This document shows, piece after piece, positions 52,301 through 63,991 of a DNA stretch of 64,000 nucleotides. Position numbers and translations under genes: made by a program. Source of the stretch: Centroberyx gerrardi (lineage: Eukaryota; Chordata; Actinopteri; Beryciformes; Berycidae); contig NC_136005.1 in NCBI RefSeq assembly GCF_048128805.1, forward strand, positions 20,925,760 through 20,989,759, in the 5' to 3' direction. Numbering within the stretch: position 1 is the first letter of the stretch; every line of letters starts with the position of its first letter. Below the pieces are notes generated by a model, which saw nothing but the letters and a program-made list of their open reading frames with translations, had not been told where the DNA came from and did no database searches.

Positions 52301-53755
52301 GAAACGAACAAGATTTGTGGTTTGCTGCTCCAAAAGTCTAAACTGTGTGCTTAAGCACAGCGGGGAACACAAAGAGAGGTCATTAAAGAAAGAAATTGGA
52401 TCTTGTTGTGCACACCAGCCCTCTGTTTCTGTTGGAGATGCCTAGCTATACTGGAGATGAAGAGATGGAGACAACCAGTGTGGACAAGAAAGAGAGAAAG
52501 AGGGAGAAACCCCATGGATACTGAAGTCAGAGACCTGCTATTTGCTCTAAACATTTTCTATTCGCCTCATTTCTTTTTCCAGATTTGGCTTGTCTTCCCT
52601 GTTTCCACCTGGCCGTCAGCAGTGCGCTCGTATTAATAAAACTTCTGACTTTTATGAGAGCCATTAATAAAATTCTCACATGCAGGCAGAATAGAAAATA
52701 AACAGGACAGGAGACTAAAAATGGCTTTTAATGGTGATTGAGAGTTCTGGACGCACTACAGGCTAAACACCAACTTTTTAACACTGCACATTCTGACCAA
52801 GGAGAACACACAAACACCCATCTGCACACATACACACAGTTTTGCTAATTTCCTTACAATTTTTTGCAGCAATATCTCAGGTGAGGTTCATTTGGAATGA
52901 CTCACAACAACACAGACCTGCCAAACGCTGAGAGACAAAGAAAGGATTCACAGTTTCTGAGACAGCTGTGCTAACTAGGCCTGGCAGTGAGCAATTGCAG
53001 AGCCGTCTAGAGCTGGCTGGCTAGCAGCATGCCGTCTGGTATGTCGGTTTGGCGGACCATACCTATACAGAATATCTCCACTTGAGCTATCCATTCTGGG
53101 CTACCACTTGATTTTTTATGACTCAGAGCCAACGCCTGGCCAAGAATGGATGTTCTAGAGCTGTAATGAGTCAGAATGATCAGAAGACAGGAGAGAAGAA
53201 ATTAAAGAATGAACTCCCACGTCTATTGGGTGAAGTAAATCCTACAGTATGTCACACAGATCACAAAGCCTGAGCATGCTCTCCTGGGTCACAGGTCACT
53301 TCAGTCCATCCATGGTGCATCGCTTCCTCCATCACTGGGGACTGTACATTTCCCATTCACATGCAGTGGGGCACACAGTAGGCACGCTCAGTCTGAACGT
53401 GAGAATGGCTGTGCATTGTTCCCATTGCTCATATTGGGCCTGTTATCAGCACTATCAGTCCTAATACTCTGGCCTGCATTGTGTTGGGCTGCTCCGTTTA
53501 TTTAGATTCAGGCACTAACAATGAAAACATTGCCTCTCTCCCAACCAGGGCACAAACACACGGAAAGCAATAATAATAATGACGGAGGCAGAAAAGTGTA
53601 CATATAAATAGTAAGGGGAAGTAACTGAGTGGCCATGAGGGGACCAGAGAGTAAACAGACAAAAGTATGAATGATGAAGCGAACAATTGATTTGAGCTAC
53701 CTGGCAGAGCGACAGCAGTCAGTCAGTCTCTGCTACCTTGAAATCTGAAGGTCAG

Positions 53756-53786
<31 letters not shown>

Positions 53787-55588
53787 ATCCATGCACAATT
53801 AAATACATCTGCCCACTCCCAGGCTTTAAAGGGACTGTGCTGCTGTGAATGACAGGTGAGAGCTGATCTAATTTTAATGAAGGTGAATTAGGCGTGTTGA
53901 GGTTGGCTGGTGTTACTGTGGTACAAAGCGGACGGTTCTCACACGGCGCCCAAATGAGCCTCTTTAATCAACCGCTGCTCAACCGCATATGGGGAAAAGC
54001 ACCGCGCAAGACACACACACACACACACTTTCTAAAACTTAAGAGCTCTATTCTGAGCAGAGCTGAAGAGTGATGGTTCGGAAATATGTGTGTTAATTAA
54101 AGCCCATTTGCTGAAAACCTAACAGAAGACCAAAAATGTGTTAATCCTTCTCACCTGCCAGAGCGTCCTGGGCTTCAAAGAATGTACTGAGGCCTCCTTT
54201 CACATAGGCCAGACTACCTTCATTCTTCTTAGTGGCCTGCTTCTTCAGATTACTGGCTGCCATCCGCAAATGCTCAAAACTGGGGAAACAACAAGAAAGA
54301 CTATGGAATTATATTTGGGATTCACAATACTTTGCCATTTACTTGGTGATGAAGATAACTACTAGGACTCATTCACAGCAGACACAAGCATGCACGCCTA
54401 TGCACACAAACACAGTCACACACACATTTGTGGTCAGTGTGTGTGCATTTGTCTGTGTGTCAGTGTCCTGAGTGAGGTTTCCTCAGCAGGAAGAAACAGT
54501 CACCCAGTGAGGTCCAAACAGAGGCCCCTGGCCATGCTGGATCCTGGGGTCTGGGTTACTGGAAGGCTAAGCAGGAGGGAGAGGAAGCCAGGAGAGTCCA
54601 AAATAACTTTCCACTGTCCTAACATGACAAGGAACTGGGCTCAGGGCTTTGGGGTCAGCAGGCTGCCTCGTTTACACACCTAACTCCTTCTCTGGCTCAC
54701 TGCGTTATGGCAGATTAGAAGGGCCAGAATGTGGGGGTGGGGACGGCAATATTTGGAGTCAACAAACTGATTGGGACAAGATAATATAAGATTAAGATGA
54801 AAGCCCCAAAACAGAGCATTTACATGTTTCACAAACCCTGGGTTAATGTGATTGGTAGTTGTGAGGGACGCTTGGTTGAGGTCGGTCTTGATGAGGAGCC
54901 TACCTGGTGCCTGAGTGGTTTTCTATGAGGTACCAGGTAGCAGAGAAGTTCTCACTGGTGAAGTCTCCACTCATTCCTGGAAATGTCAGCTCCATGTCTT
55001 TCTGCGGGATTTTACCTCTGTGAGAGGACAGATACACAGATGAACACAGATGAAGAGCAGGAAAAGCAAGCAGTCCTCCTTGCACAGAAAGAATACTTTT
55101 ATTAAGCATAAGTACACTCATTACTTGAATAGATGCAAATATACAGAAGCCAAAGGATCAACCAGTTCAGTGCAATTTACAAACTGTAGCGGAGCAAAAA
55201 TAAAGAACACACTAAATGTATAATTAGCCTAATGACTGGCTGTGAGTGAGTAGGGTTTGGCAAAAGAATGCAATTATATAAATTATAAAGGTTGAATGTG
55301 ATGCTGGCATCAGGTTTTCCAGCAGGGGGCAGCGTGCCACCAAGAGGTACAGAGGCTGGGAGGCCCTGGCGTGGGAAGCGCAGTGTGTGACGCCTGGGTG
55401 CCCCTGGAGGACCCAGTACTCATTAGAGAGGTTTGATCTCTACTAATGACCCATGGCCTACACAAACCAAACCCCCCACCACCCACTCTGCAGTCACACA
55501 CACACAAACACAAACCAACACAACACATACACACATAGTATTATAGCCCATGCAACAGCAAATGGATATACAAGCATGCACTTGGAGA

Positions 55589-55635
<47 letters not shown>

Positions 55636-58218
55636 GCAAGTACACACACAACCATGCTCATGGATGCAAAATTATATTTTTGTAGGTAGAGTTGTTGCCA
55701 TGGTAAAGATGAGGGTATATAACAACATAAACAGAGGGAATGTGCAACTTTCCTCATTATCAAAGATCAGTGCTAATTAACTCTTTAAAAAAAAATTACT
55801 AGCTTTTGCTGTGTGCTGAGATTCATGTTGAACAAGGAAAACTTTCTTCTTTCGTTAAGAAATGTAAAACACATAACATGCATTTATGTGAAGAAATATT
55901 GTCAAGGTTGTCAAATATAGTCCTTGACTGGTTTCCTTCGTGGGCCTTGTTTCTTCAGCCTAAGCCAGGTGATATCAGCCCAAGTACTGTGAAAGAATGA
56001 GAGTAAACTCTATCCCTAATGTAATTCACTCATCTCCATAGCTGGCACACTATCAAGGCCTGCTCCCACATACTGCTTTACTGATAGAAAACACAGAGGC
56101 GGACACAGACGTAGCTTTTTACTACTCAAGCGCGCCAAATTCAGTAGTCGTCTCTACGCAAACTCTGACTACCCAATGCAGTCCTACATTATCATTCAAG
56201 CGTCACACCTCCAACAGAGTCTATAGCGTGTGTACCAAAATGAGTGGGAACAGATCGGTGACATCATGAGGAAGAGATTCTCTGACCAGAAATCTTCCTC
56301 TTCAGTCGTCTCTGCTGAATAATCAGCCAGTGACATCACCACACAAAGATGTGCACAACCACTCAGTTAGAATACACAGTGGATAGATGCCCATTAACTA
56401 CTAAACAGCTCCTCCTATTGAATAGCAGGAGGGTTATTTTATTCAAAAAAGCCTTCATACTTCTCTGTAACAAGTCATCACTGACACTGTTAGGTGTGCT
56501 GAGGGTGTGTTCATATATGATTGTCAAATAGAACGGTGTAGATTTAGTATGCTGAATGTTTTAGTGCAACCCTGGAAGGTGGGTGAATGGTACAGAGGGC
56601 AACAGCCTGTTTACGGGGGTCTAGTCTCTGGCCACGAGCGGTCACTTGCCCCCGGCCCCTCTAAACCAAACAAACACTAAGCCAGAAATGCCAGAACTTG
56701 ACAACACAAACTATACATTACAGCCTCTACTCTCCCTGCCAGGCGCGTGGGAGGCGGCACCAAACTGCCTGCTATGAAGGAGTATACATGTGCGTCGGTC
56801 GCTGTCTTAGTTCTTTCCAAATCCCTTTCTATCGTCTTTCTCTCTGCTTTATACACAATTATTTTGTTTCCACTCCCTATGTGCAGCGGTTAGAGGCTGT
56901 TCCGACATTGCTGTGTTGGCATAATATTTCAAATGCCTGCACATGGGGAGAGTTTGTTTCTGTTTAGGGATGTAAACCATGACTCAATGACTAGAGCGCG
57001 TGTGTTTACGGCTGTGTGATTGTGTTGAGGGATTTTTGTGTGTGTGCGTGTGTGTGCGAGTATACATATGTTCTCGTTCCGTACTTGTCTATCTCAATGC
57101 CCAGTGGATTGCTTGGTCGCAGGGAGAGGGGGGAGATGCCTTTGTTGCGGTCAGTCCTCATGTCGTAGTAGTTCATCTCATCCACCCACACTGCAGACGC
57201 GTCCAGGATACCTGTGGGACAGGGCAGGCATGACATGACATGTCACCGAGCTCTACAACACATCCCAGATGGGCTCATGCACGCACGCACACACACACAC
57301 ATTTTGCACACACGCACATTAAATACACCTAACATCATACAGTACCATAGGAAAGTGCTGGTTGCAATATTCACTCTTAACTCTTCTTGTCCAGGCTAGT
57401 GACTGTACAGTGAATCATGTCTGCCCTGTTAGATCTATGGTGCCGTTGTGTTGTTTTCGCTTGAGTCTTACCAATCTTGTCCGGCTTGAGCAATTTGAAT
57501 GAGACCGTGGAGGTGCCGTGACCTCCGGACTTGGTGGTGACAATGATCTCTCCCTTGTCGTCTTTGGCAGGACCCACGCGGCACACTATCTTGCTGGCCG
57601 ACATCCACTCGGCTGTCAACAGGCAGTTATGGCCGCAGATCGACAGACCTGAGAGAGGAGAGAGGGGAAAGGACCGAGAGGGTGAGACAGTGAGAGATAT
57701 GGACACAGTGACAGGTCAAATAAACAAGCTGTAGCCCAGAAAAACAAAGACAATCTGAGGCAAGAGGTGCTCACTCTGACAGCATTGGCGTCTTTATCGG
57801 CGAGTTTAGTCAACCTGTCACCGGGGGTCAAAGTTCAAGTTGGGGTCACGGTGGGTGTGGGTGGCCCTGACCTTCCTTCCTCTCACTCAGCTCCATCAAC
57901 CTATCCACAGCCTAACGAGTGTCACTTCACTGCTAAGTGGCTCATTACTGACACTATGCACTCTCTCCCTACATCTGTCGTCCTCTTTTTAGACCCTCTT
58001 GAAAACTATTTGGACACCAGAAGACAGACGGGGAAGAGAGAGACGGAGATTACTTTGACATTTCCAGCCAAGGGAATTTAAAAAGCTTCACGTGTGTATA
58101 ATCAAACATCATAAAAGCCTGTGAGAGTTGATCAACAAATAGCCCATAAAACCGTGAATAATACGCCCATTAGAGCCCATTTCCTGCCTCTGTTCTCTGC
58201 TGGCCACTTTGTTTGAAT

Positions 58219-58249
<31 letters not shown>

Positions 58250-60329
58250 TTTGTGCATATCTAATTGGCTAATTCCAGGCCCTAGGGACATTCATGGTCA
58301 GAAATAGACCCATATCATTGGTCAGAACAAGGCTTGCCAAGTATGGAGCAGAGTGTGTGAGTCTTCTGGACTGCTTTCTCCCTCTCCACTCGCACCAGAG
58401 AAATAGGGTAGAAGAGAAATTGGCGAACAAGAGGGAAAATATCGACATAGAAAAAGCAGAGTATGACGCCGAAACACATAATGGGAACAAGACGGAGATC
58501 CACGGTCCATCTGTGTGGCTCTTGGACTTTGAAGAAAAACAACTATATTTTCACATTTATGTGTGTGTTGATTAGCTCTTGAATTTCTCAATCTAGGCAT
58601 AGTAATCTAAATATTTGTAGGACCTAAACTAAGTGTGTGTGTTACAAAAAGAGCAGGCAGAGCAATTTGCAAAATCTCTCTATTCCAGAAAGACGTAAAA
58701 GTTAAATGTCTCAATCTTAGAACGATTTTTTTATTTTTTACTTTTTAACTTCTAAACATTAGGCATTTTCTTCTATGTGTACTATAAATTCCAAAAGGAT
58801 AACTTTCAAATTGTAAAATGAAATGGTAAAATGGACATAATTTAATTTGTCTTGGTGTCAACAGAAGATTTTATGTTTACATTTTATGTTTATTCTTAAA
58901 ATAAATATTTAGGAATATATTAAGATGCAACTGTTAACTATCTCTTAGGCATATTATCTTTACAAAACTCCATTGGGATAAAATTGTTTCATCAGTTTGT
59001 TGCAATTGTTTCCCTATGACAAATCCAAAATGCTATTTATAAAGGAAGTTATCGGTGGTCAAAAGAAAAAGTAAATTAAAATGAACCCAAAAAAACCAAA
59101 CAAATATTAACTTAACATGGGCTACCATTCTGCCCGACCGAGGCAGAATGAACATGACAGCAATTAGACTTTTAATTCTTAAAAAGTCTAAAGTTCTTTG
59201 TGCATTAGCAAAGCAATTTTTTTTTTTATTATGAAAGCATTTGTATAATGCAGCAAAAACATGTTTTAATTTTTTTTTAAACATCCATGTATGCGTTACG
59301 GCAAGTTAAAATTAAACAGTTAAATATTGTGCAGATATAAAAAAGAAAAATGTAAATATACATATTGAAACTCCAATGCTCAAAAATGTTTGACAAAATT
59401 AGTTTTTATCTCGCTAAAGTTTAGATATAAGGTAATTTTTTACTCAACTTACTAGATTCATTAAGGGAAAATTAAAGCGGTAAAAAATGATGAAATTCTT
59501 TTCCTAAAGAGGAAAAATAAGAATCAGGCCTCCTGTCCTCATACATATCATATAAACAAAAACAAACTATAGACCAGCCTATTTTTAAACATGGGCCCAC
59601 TGTGGTTTGTTGATGGAGAAGCTAATAAAATCAGAGAATATGACTGAAGTTACACAATATCCTAAATACTTGAGCAGAAATTGAATAATAAAAATAAATC
59701 AGTGTTTCCTCTACATACACTCAACACCAGCGGCCCTCTACGCCAGCAAAAGCGGTTGCTGCCCAAAGATGTAGGCTAAACAATAGAAAAAATCAACATC
59801 TGGAGTTATTTACAGAAAACAATCAAATGTAAATTATATAATAATTTCTCGACATCTCATTATATATCTATATCAATAGATCAATAGATAGAGATATACA
59901 TGTATCCAAATAGGCACGTTTTTTAAACCACAACAGGTACTAAAATTGATACAGAAATAAGCCATGTAGTAAACCTAAACTCATACCCAGAATTACCCTC
60001 ATGCCCGACAGCTACAAAAACAATAAATAAATAAAAATTTTAAAAAATCAAGGGGACGCACTTTAAACACAGTTATCACACAAGAATGAATGTCTTCATT
60101 CTCTATGAAAATGAATTAATGCTGTACAGTAGTTAACAAAACGAATGTAGAAACTCCCAACAAGTTGCAAAAAGCTGTGTGCGTGTGGTTGGTTGGTTAT
60201 AAATTTATTACCAATGAGGTCGGCTGGGCCTGTACCCAGGTTTTCTCCACGGATGGTGACTTTGGTCCAGGCCGCACCCTCGTTGGGGGAGATGCCCGTG
60301 ACCAGGGGGGGCTGACGGGCACGAGACAT
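33128..60329 (-). CDS. EXOC2: EXOC2 (SEC5), exocyst subunit 2 (27 coding exons, 923 aa)
   Basis: EXOC2 is a subunit of the eight-protein exocyst that tethers secretory vesicles at the plasma membrane; it is an effector of RalA/RalB. Coding exons in transcript order: 60212-60329, 57472-57648, 57085-57211, 54904-55017, 54155-54279, 49826-49906, 48659-48804, 48069-48150, 47812-47914, 46675-46793, 43065-43184, 42557-42681, 41968-42036, 41688-41845, 41420-41541, 40618-40679, 38696-38776, 38442-38501, 37808-37869, 37625-37691, 36730-36846, 35709-35850, 34505-34560, 34104-34226, 33813-33874, 33389-33448 and 33128-33221. The sum is 2772 bp in phase; human EXOC2 has 924 residues. The N-terminal IPT/TIG domain (about 8-93) starts [18 protein letters not shown] and keeps Thr11 and Arg27, both needed for Ral binding in mammals. 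Conserved later blocks include [53 protein letters not shown] and [11 protein letters not shown]. The first coding exon has an acceptor ending at 60370, so a non-coding exon lies upstream. Confidence 0.96.
33227..33283. repeat. (GA)n microsatellite at the acceptor of the last EXOC2 exon
   Basis: On the EXOC2 sense strand it is (TC)n ending in GCCAG at the exon border. It supplies the polypyrimidine tract of the terminal exon. Confidence 0.95.
34230..34338. repeat. (GA)n microsatellite at the acceptor of EXOC2 exon 24
   Basis: About 109 bases of (GA)n with a few GACA interruptions. On the sense strand (TC)n runs straight into CAG|GTCTTC. Confidence 0.95.
36847..36870. repeat. (AC)n microsatellite forming the acceptor of EXOC2 exon 21
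   Basis: On the sense strand the intron ends (TG)n TAG directly before GAGCAGCGT. There is no pyrimidine tract. Confidence 0.9.
38551..38580 (+). repeat. Truncated SINE-tail fragment in EXOC2 intron 17
   Basis: TTTCCCCTCAGGGATCAATA followed by AAG is the tail of the SINE family at 12998-13200, in the opposite orientation. Only the end is preserved. Confidence 0.5.
39050..39646. mobile_element. MITE-like element with terminal inverted repeats in EXOC2 intron 16
   Basis: The left end reads GGCTGGGGACACACTAGAAG. The reverse complement of the right end reads GGCTGGGAACAGACTAGAAG; 18 of these 20 positions agree. The 597-bp interior has no transposase frame. The flanks (AAGTTA on the left, ATAATG on the right) show no clear long target-site duplication, so the superfamily (hAT or PIF/Harbinger) is undecided. 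Confidence 0.75.
42110..42370 (-). repeat. Second locus of the 'TTGGAGGGATGATGCAT' repeat family
   Basis: In reverse complement it contains ACAAAACTTGGAGGGGTGAT, then GTATCTTCAC and GTTCCAGTGTTTGAAA. This matches AAAATTTGGAGGGATGATGC ... GTTCCAGTGTTAAAAA at 27631-27670. It lies in EXOC2 intron 12. No open frame. Confidence 0.65.
43581..43593 (+). promoter_or_regulatory. CTCF-type motif in EXOC2 intron 10
   Basis: CCACTAGATGGCG, a full match to CCASYAGRKGGCR and identical to the motif at 14386-14398 but on the opposite strand. Motif match only. Confidence 0.5.
44116..44194. repeat. Long (AC)n microsatellite
   Basis: About 79 bases of pure AC dinucleotides, the longest pure CA run in the window. 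It is likely to be highly length-polymorphic. Confidence 0.97.
47525..47811. repeat. Degenerate tandem repeat beside EXOC2 exon 9
   Basis: A roughly 290-bp stretch in which GATGTGTAAAGACTGTATGA and variants (AAATGTGTAAAGACTGT, GATGTATAACAACTGT, AAATGTGCAAAGATTGTATG) recur at short, irregular spacing. It reaches the exon border at 47812 and overlaps the donor, which is GTCTCT on the sense strand. Confidence 0.75.
49907..54154 (-). other. EXOC2: EXOC2 intron 5
   Basis: A 4.2-kb intron with no exon seen on either strand. It contains (GT)n at 53759-53786 and GA-rich sequence near 50550-50605. A frame at 50142-50393 on the minus strand matches no protein known to me. Confidence 0.5.
55319..55331 (+). 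promoter_or_regulatory. CTCF-type motif in EXOC2 intron 3
   Basis: CCAGCAGGGGGCA, the canonical vertebrate CTCF core, with AGCG following. Motif match only. Confidence 0.55.
55591..55631. repeat. (AC)n microsatellite in EXOC2 intron 3
   Basis: An uninterrupted AC run; cysteine/valine- or threonine/histidine-rich frames across it are artefacts. Confidence 0.95.
57649..60211 (-). other. EXOC2: EXOC2 intron 1 of the coding part, AT-rich
   Basis: No exon was found. From about 58600 to 60110 the sequence is strikingly AT-rich with many A and T runs, unlike the rest of the window, and nearly free of CA microsatellites. A (CA)n run lies at 58222-58248. I see no gene or repeat family that explains it. 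Confidence 0.5.
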
Positions 60330-60369
60330 GGTGGCCGTAGGCAGGCAGGAACACAAGGTGAATCAGCAC
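60330..60369 (-). other. EXOC2: EXOC2 5' UTR part of the first coding exon
   Basis: The sense strand has CTACAG|GTGCTGATT, an acceptor 40 bases before the ATG. This implies an upstream non-coding exon, as in mammals. Another in-frame ATG lies 27 bases upstream within this exon, but homology favours MSRARQ. Confidence 0.55.
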
Positions 60370-61392
60370 CTGTAGCAGGAAAACCACAGGGAGATAGAGG
60401 GTACAGAACAGGACAAGGTTATTAACACAGAACTATACACACTGACAGATCAACATAATCAAATGGTTACACAAATCGCTGATAGTCTATTGTATCTGAA
60501 GTTCCTGCGGTAAACTACATTGACAAGGTCTTCAGGGCAGAAACTAACTTTTATGTCAACAGGCTGGTGAATCTCCCAAAAAAAAAAAATCACCAGCCAC
60601 TTCCACTACTTCACCAGCCAACTAGATTTTTAGAACTGGACAGGACCACCAAGGTCCTGTTCAGGATGGTCAGTTACCTACCAAAACAGTTGGCTGCGTT
60701 AGATGAACTTACCGGCCACTGCAACAATTTTACCAGCATTTGGCTGGCAGCTAGTGTTAATTTCCCACCCTGAAGGCCTCCTAACAATGTATGCATTGCA
60801 GTAGTTATCTCTCAGATAATAGGAAAAATAGAGAAGGGAGCCAAGTATGAAGGAGCAGACAGAGAGCAGGGAGGAAAGGAAGAATGTAAACCTCACAGTG
60901 AAGGATAAATAAACCTGGCCTCCCCAATCATTCCACATAAGCCCACACAATACAATACAGATCAGCTATGCGTTTACGGTACCAGAGATGGAGCACCCAT
61001 GAAAATCAGTTCATGTTGGGGCTGAGTAAAGGAAGAGAAGGAACAATTCCAAATGAAAAAATGAAAGGATGTATTTCAGCAGCACAGATGTTTGCTAATA
61101 AATTACTGCCAGGTCTTGCTAAGGCTGACCAATCTAGAGTCTCTAAAGCAGCTTGAGCAAGGCTTCCGCCCTTTTGCTACACAGCCAAAACACGTTCTCC
61201 ACAAACAATGCAGGAGTTCACACGGACCGGACCTGCAACAAGTTCATGGTGGTGACACCACACACCCGTTGCACCATTCTATGATCATTAACTAACAGTA
61301 GGTGTAGACAGGGGTCCAATGACACTTTCAAGAGCCAACAGAGGCTTACTATAAAAGGGAAGTCAAAACTGAAGAGGATCAAAATTGACTAG

Positions 61393-61590
61393 TAGCCTGG
61401 CTTATTAGTTAGAGAGACCCTCCTGTTACCTTAAGGTTACAGGTTCAATCCCTGCAGCAGCCAATGTGGCCATGAACAACCATCTATCGTGTTAAAGTGT
61501 CCTGTTCAGCAAGAAACTGAACTCCCACTAGCCCCCTCATTGTTAGTTGCCCTGGATTAGCATGTCATATAAATGATTAAAATGTAAATA
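61393..61590 (+). repeat. tRNA-derived SINE (V-SINE-like)
   Basis: A box-A-like TAGCCTGGCTTATTAGTTAG, then box B GGTTCAATCCCTG (61442-61454), then a 3' part with GTTGCCCTGGATTAG and AAATGATTAAAATGTAAAT. It parallels the copy at 28765-28985 along its length. It is too diverged and extended to be a functional tRNA gene. Confidence 0.75.
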
Positions 61591-62129
61591 ATCTTTTACA
61601 AATGTCAGTACATATCATGAAGTATGTGCCATTATTTTCTAAATAATGGTTCCCTTGATTATGTTTGAAATTTCAGACATTTCTATGAGGGAAAAGAATG
61701 GCACAACAAAAACACCACAGCAAAAAAGCAGTGGTGGGATACACATGTATTGACCTAGAAACTTCCACAAGGAAGGACCGTTCGGCAACTGTTCTGCCAC
61801 AGGCTCTCCCCTCGCCTTGACATCCCAGAGATGGGGAGATAACTCCAAGGGGATCTACCTTGTGTTGTCTCTGCTGCCCCGTGCTTGTCAGAGGAAATGG
61901 AGGGGCTGTGGATCTGACATGGAAAAGATAAGAGGTTAACAGGCCTAAAACAAGCGCCTGGTATGTCCTTCATCAATCCCATATGTTTGGAGTGGGAGCG
62001 GTGAGGGGCAGAGGACTGGGCTCTTATTTTGTGTAAGGGAATTCTGACTAGAATCCGTATGTTTCCAGGAGTGTTTCTACCCTATCCCCCCATCTTGGAA
62101 ATACACGTGCACAAACACACAGATAGCCT

Positions 62130-62148
62130 CCCCCCCCCCCCCCCCCGC

Positions 62149-62199
<51 letters not shown>

Positions 62200-62215
62200 A
62201 CACACACACACACAC
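62130..62215. repeat. Poly-C and (CA)n compound microsatellite
   Basis: A run of 17 C is followed by GCCC and a long (CA)n with one CT interruption. Runs like this are error-prone in sequencing. Confidence 0.95.
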
Positions 62216-63940
62216 GCTGGGCAGAATGACAGCTCAGCTAGGTTGCGTGCGAGGGGCCCGAGCTGGTGCTGTGTGGTCTGTGTGTATGCGAGTGTGTGGA
62301 AGGATCTGCAGAGAGGTCTGGGCAGTGTGTGTGTGAGTGTGTGTATGAGTGTGAGTGTGTGTATGTGTGTGTGTGTGGTCTGGGTGTGTGGTCTCTGGCG
62401 CGGGCCTGGGGAGAGCCTGCTGACGGCTGGGATGAGAAAAGAGCCGCTGTGTTTACTTTACTCTGGGGGCTGTGCATGGACACGGGAACACTGCCCAGAC
62501 CCCTCTCTATAACACGAGCATGCACGCACACACGCGCATGCACACATATACACGCATGCACACACACACAGCAAGTGAGGAGGCTCTTGCACAAGTCTCA
62601 CGTCACACACCATCAGGAATACCCTGCAAAAGAGGTAATAGGAACTATAACCTGATGCAGGCCAAGGCCTAACTGTGAATGAATTTTTCCTTATAGTAGC
62701 ATGAACAGGAAAACAAAAGAAGAGGTTTCTGAAGTTCCAACTGGAAACATGACTTATAGAGTGGGTGGTGTTTTCCAGTAGAGGGACAGAGGCTATTAAC
62801 CTCTAGGGGGCATCAGAGGATCCCCATAAGATTATAGCCCACTTGCTTCCAACATGTGTCAAGCCATGTCACACTGTGTAGGCTAAATTTAATTAATGAC
62901 AAAGCAGGACTAGATTTAGCCCTTTTCCCTTGCTCGCTTCCCTTCCAACCATGATGCTGTTAGCCCCCACCCCCAACCTTTCTCTCTGTCTGGTAATTGG
63001 GCTAAAAAGGCAGGTTTGTTTTCCTTGGAGGCTGACTAATAAACAGCAGGGTTGGCCCGACTCTGTGTGGCAGCCGTGGAACTCTGAGGTTTGGACTCTT
63101 CTTGCAGCACTATGAACAAGTGACAACCCTTCCTTGGCTTTGTACACGGATACAAAAGGAAAGACTTTTAATAAAAGATCTAAACAAAACTTTATAACAC
63201 ATGAAAACCATTGGATTTTCACATACCACAATACACCCGTATTGCTGTGTTCCATGGTCTAGGCTAGATGGCAGCAATGGATTTTTATTTCACAGTTTAA
63301 AAAAAAGGATCTAAAGCCCAAGATTAGGCTCAGCTAAAATAATTATTGTATAGCACTATGCTAAATAGCGTCATGTAGACACTCAAGTTTGCACAGCTCA
63401 GAGTTGGTTGACAATGACATACGCCCCGAGTTTCAGGTTCGGCTATGTGGTTGATTTTCCCCTGCTGATGGGGTTAATGCAGAGGACATGGTGTGCCAGA
63501 CAGGGGATGGCAGCACACAGCAGGGGCGACTTAACTTAGGTCAACAGCCTTATCTACCAAGTCATCAACTGTCCGTCCTTCTCTGACAAGAGGGAAATAT
63601 ATTCACTTCCACTGCGTATGTCTTTTCACACCCCCACTGCCATGGAGGGGGTCAATGTGAGAATGGGGGAGGGCAGGTTGTCATTTGGGGGGTTGCTGAG
63701 TTGGAATCAGGGTTTCATCCTACTGCTGACAGACAGCAGAATAGCCCTGCATGTGAATAGGTGATTTTTAAGGTGGACCGAATATGAATTTAACAAATGA
63801 GTAGACCAAAGGGGATCTTTATCTATCTGACCCACCATATCAACACACTGTAGCGTGTCCATCTCATGAATGAGGCGTTCATGCCTTAGATCATAAGCTG
63901 GTCTGGGCTCAAAGGTGACTCACATGTGGCAGTGATTGGC

Positions 63941-63941
<1 letters not shown>

Positions 63942-63991
<50 letters not shown>

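Noticed and set aside
55336-55350. Second CTCF-like motif (CCACCAAGAGGTA)
   Set aside because: It has an extra base relative to the consensus and lies beside the real match at 55319.
60327-60356. Upstream ATG for EXOC2 (MCSCLPTAT...)
   Set aside because: It would add 9 residues not found in the conserved mammalian N-terminus; the next ATG gives [10 protein letters not shown], which aligns from residue 1.
61393-61470. Possible tRNA gene on the + strand
   Set aside because: Box A and box B are present, but the cloverleaf is degraded and the sequence continues into a SINE body.
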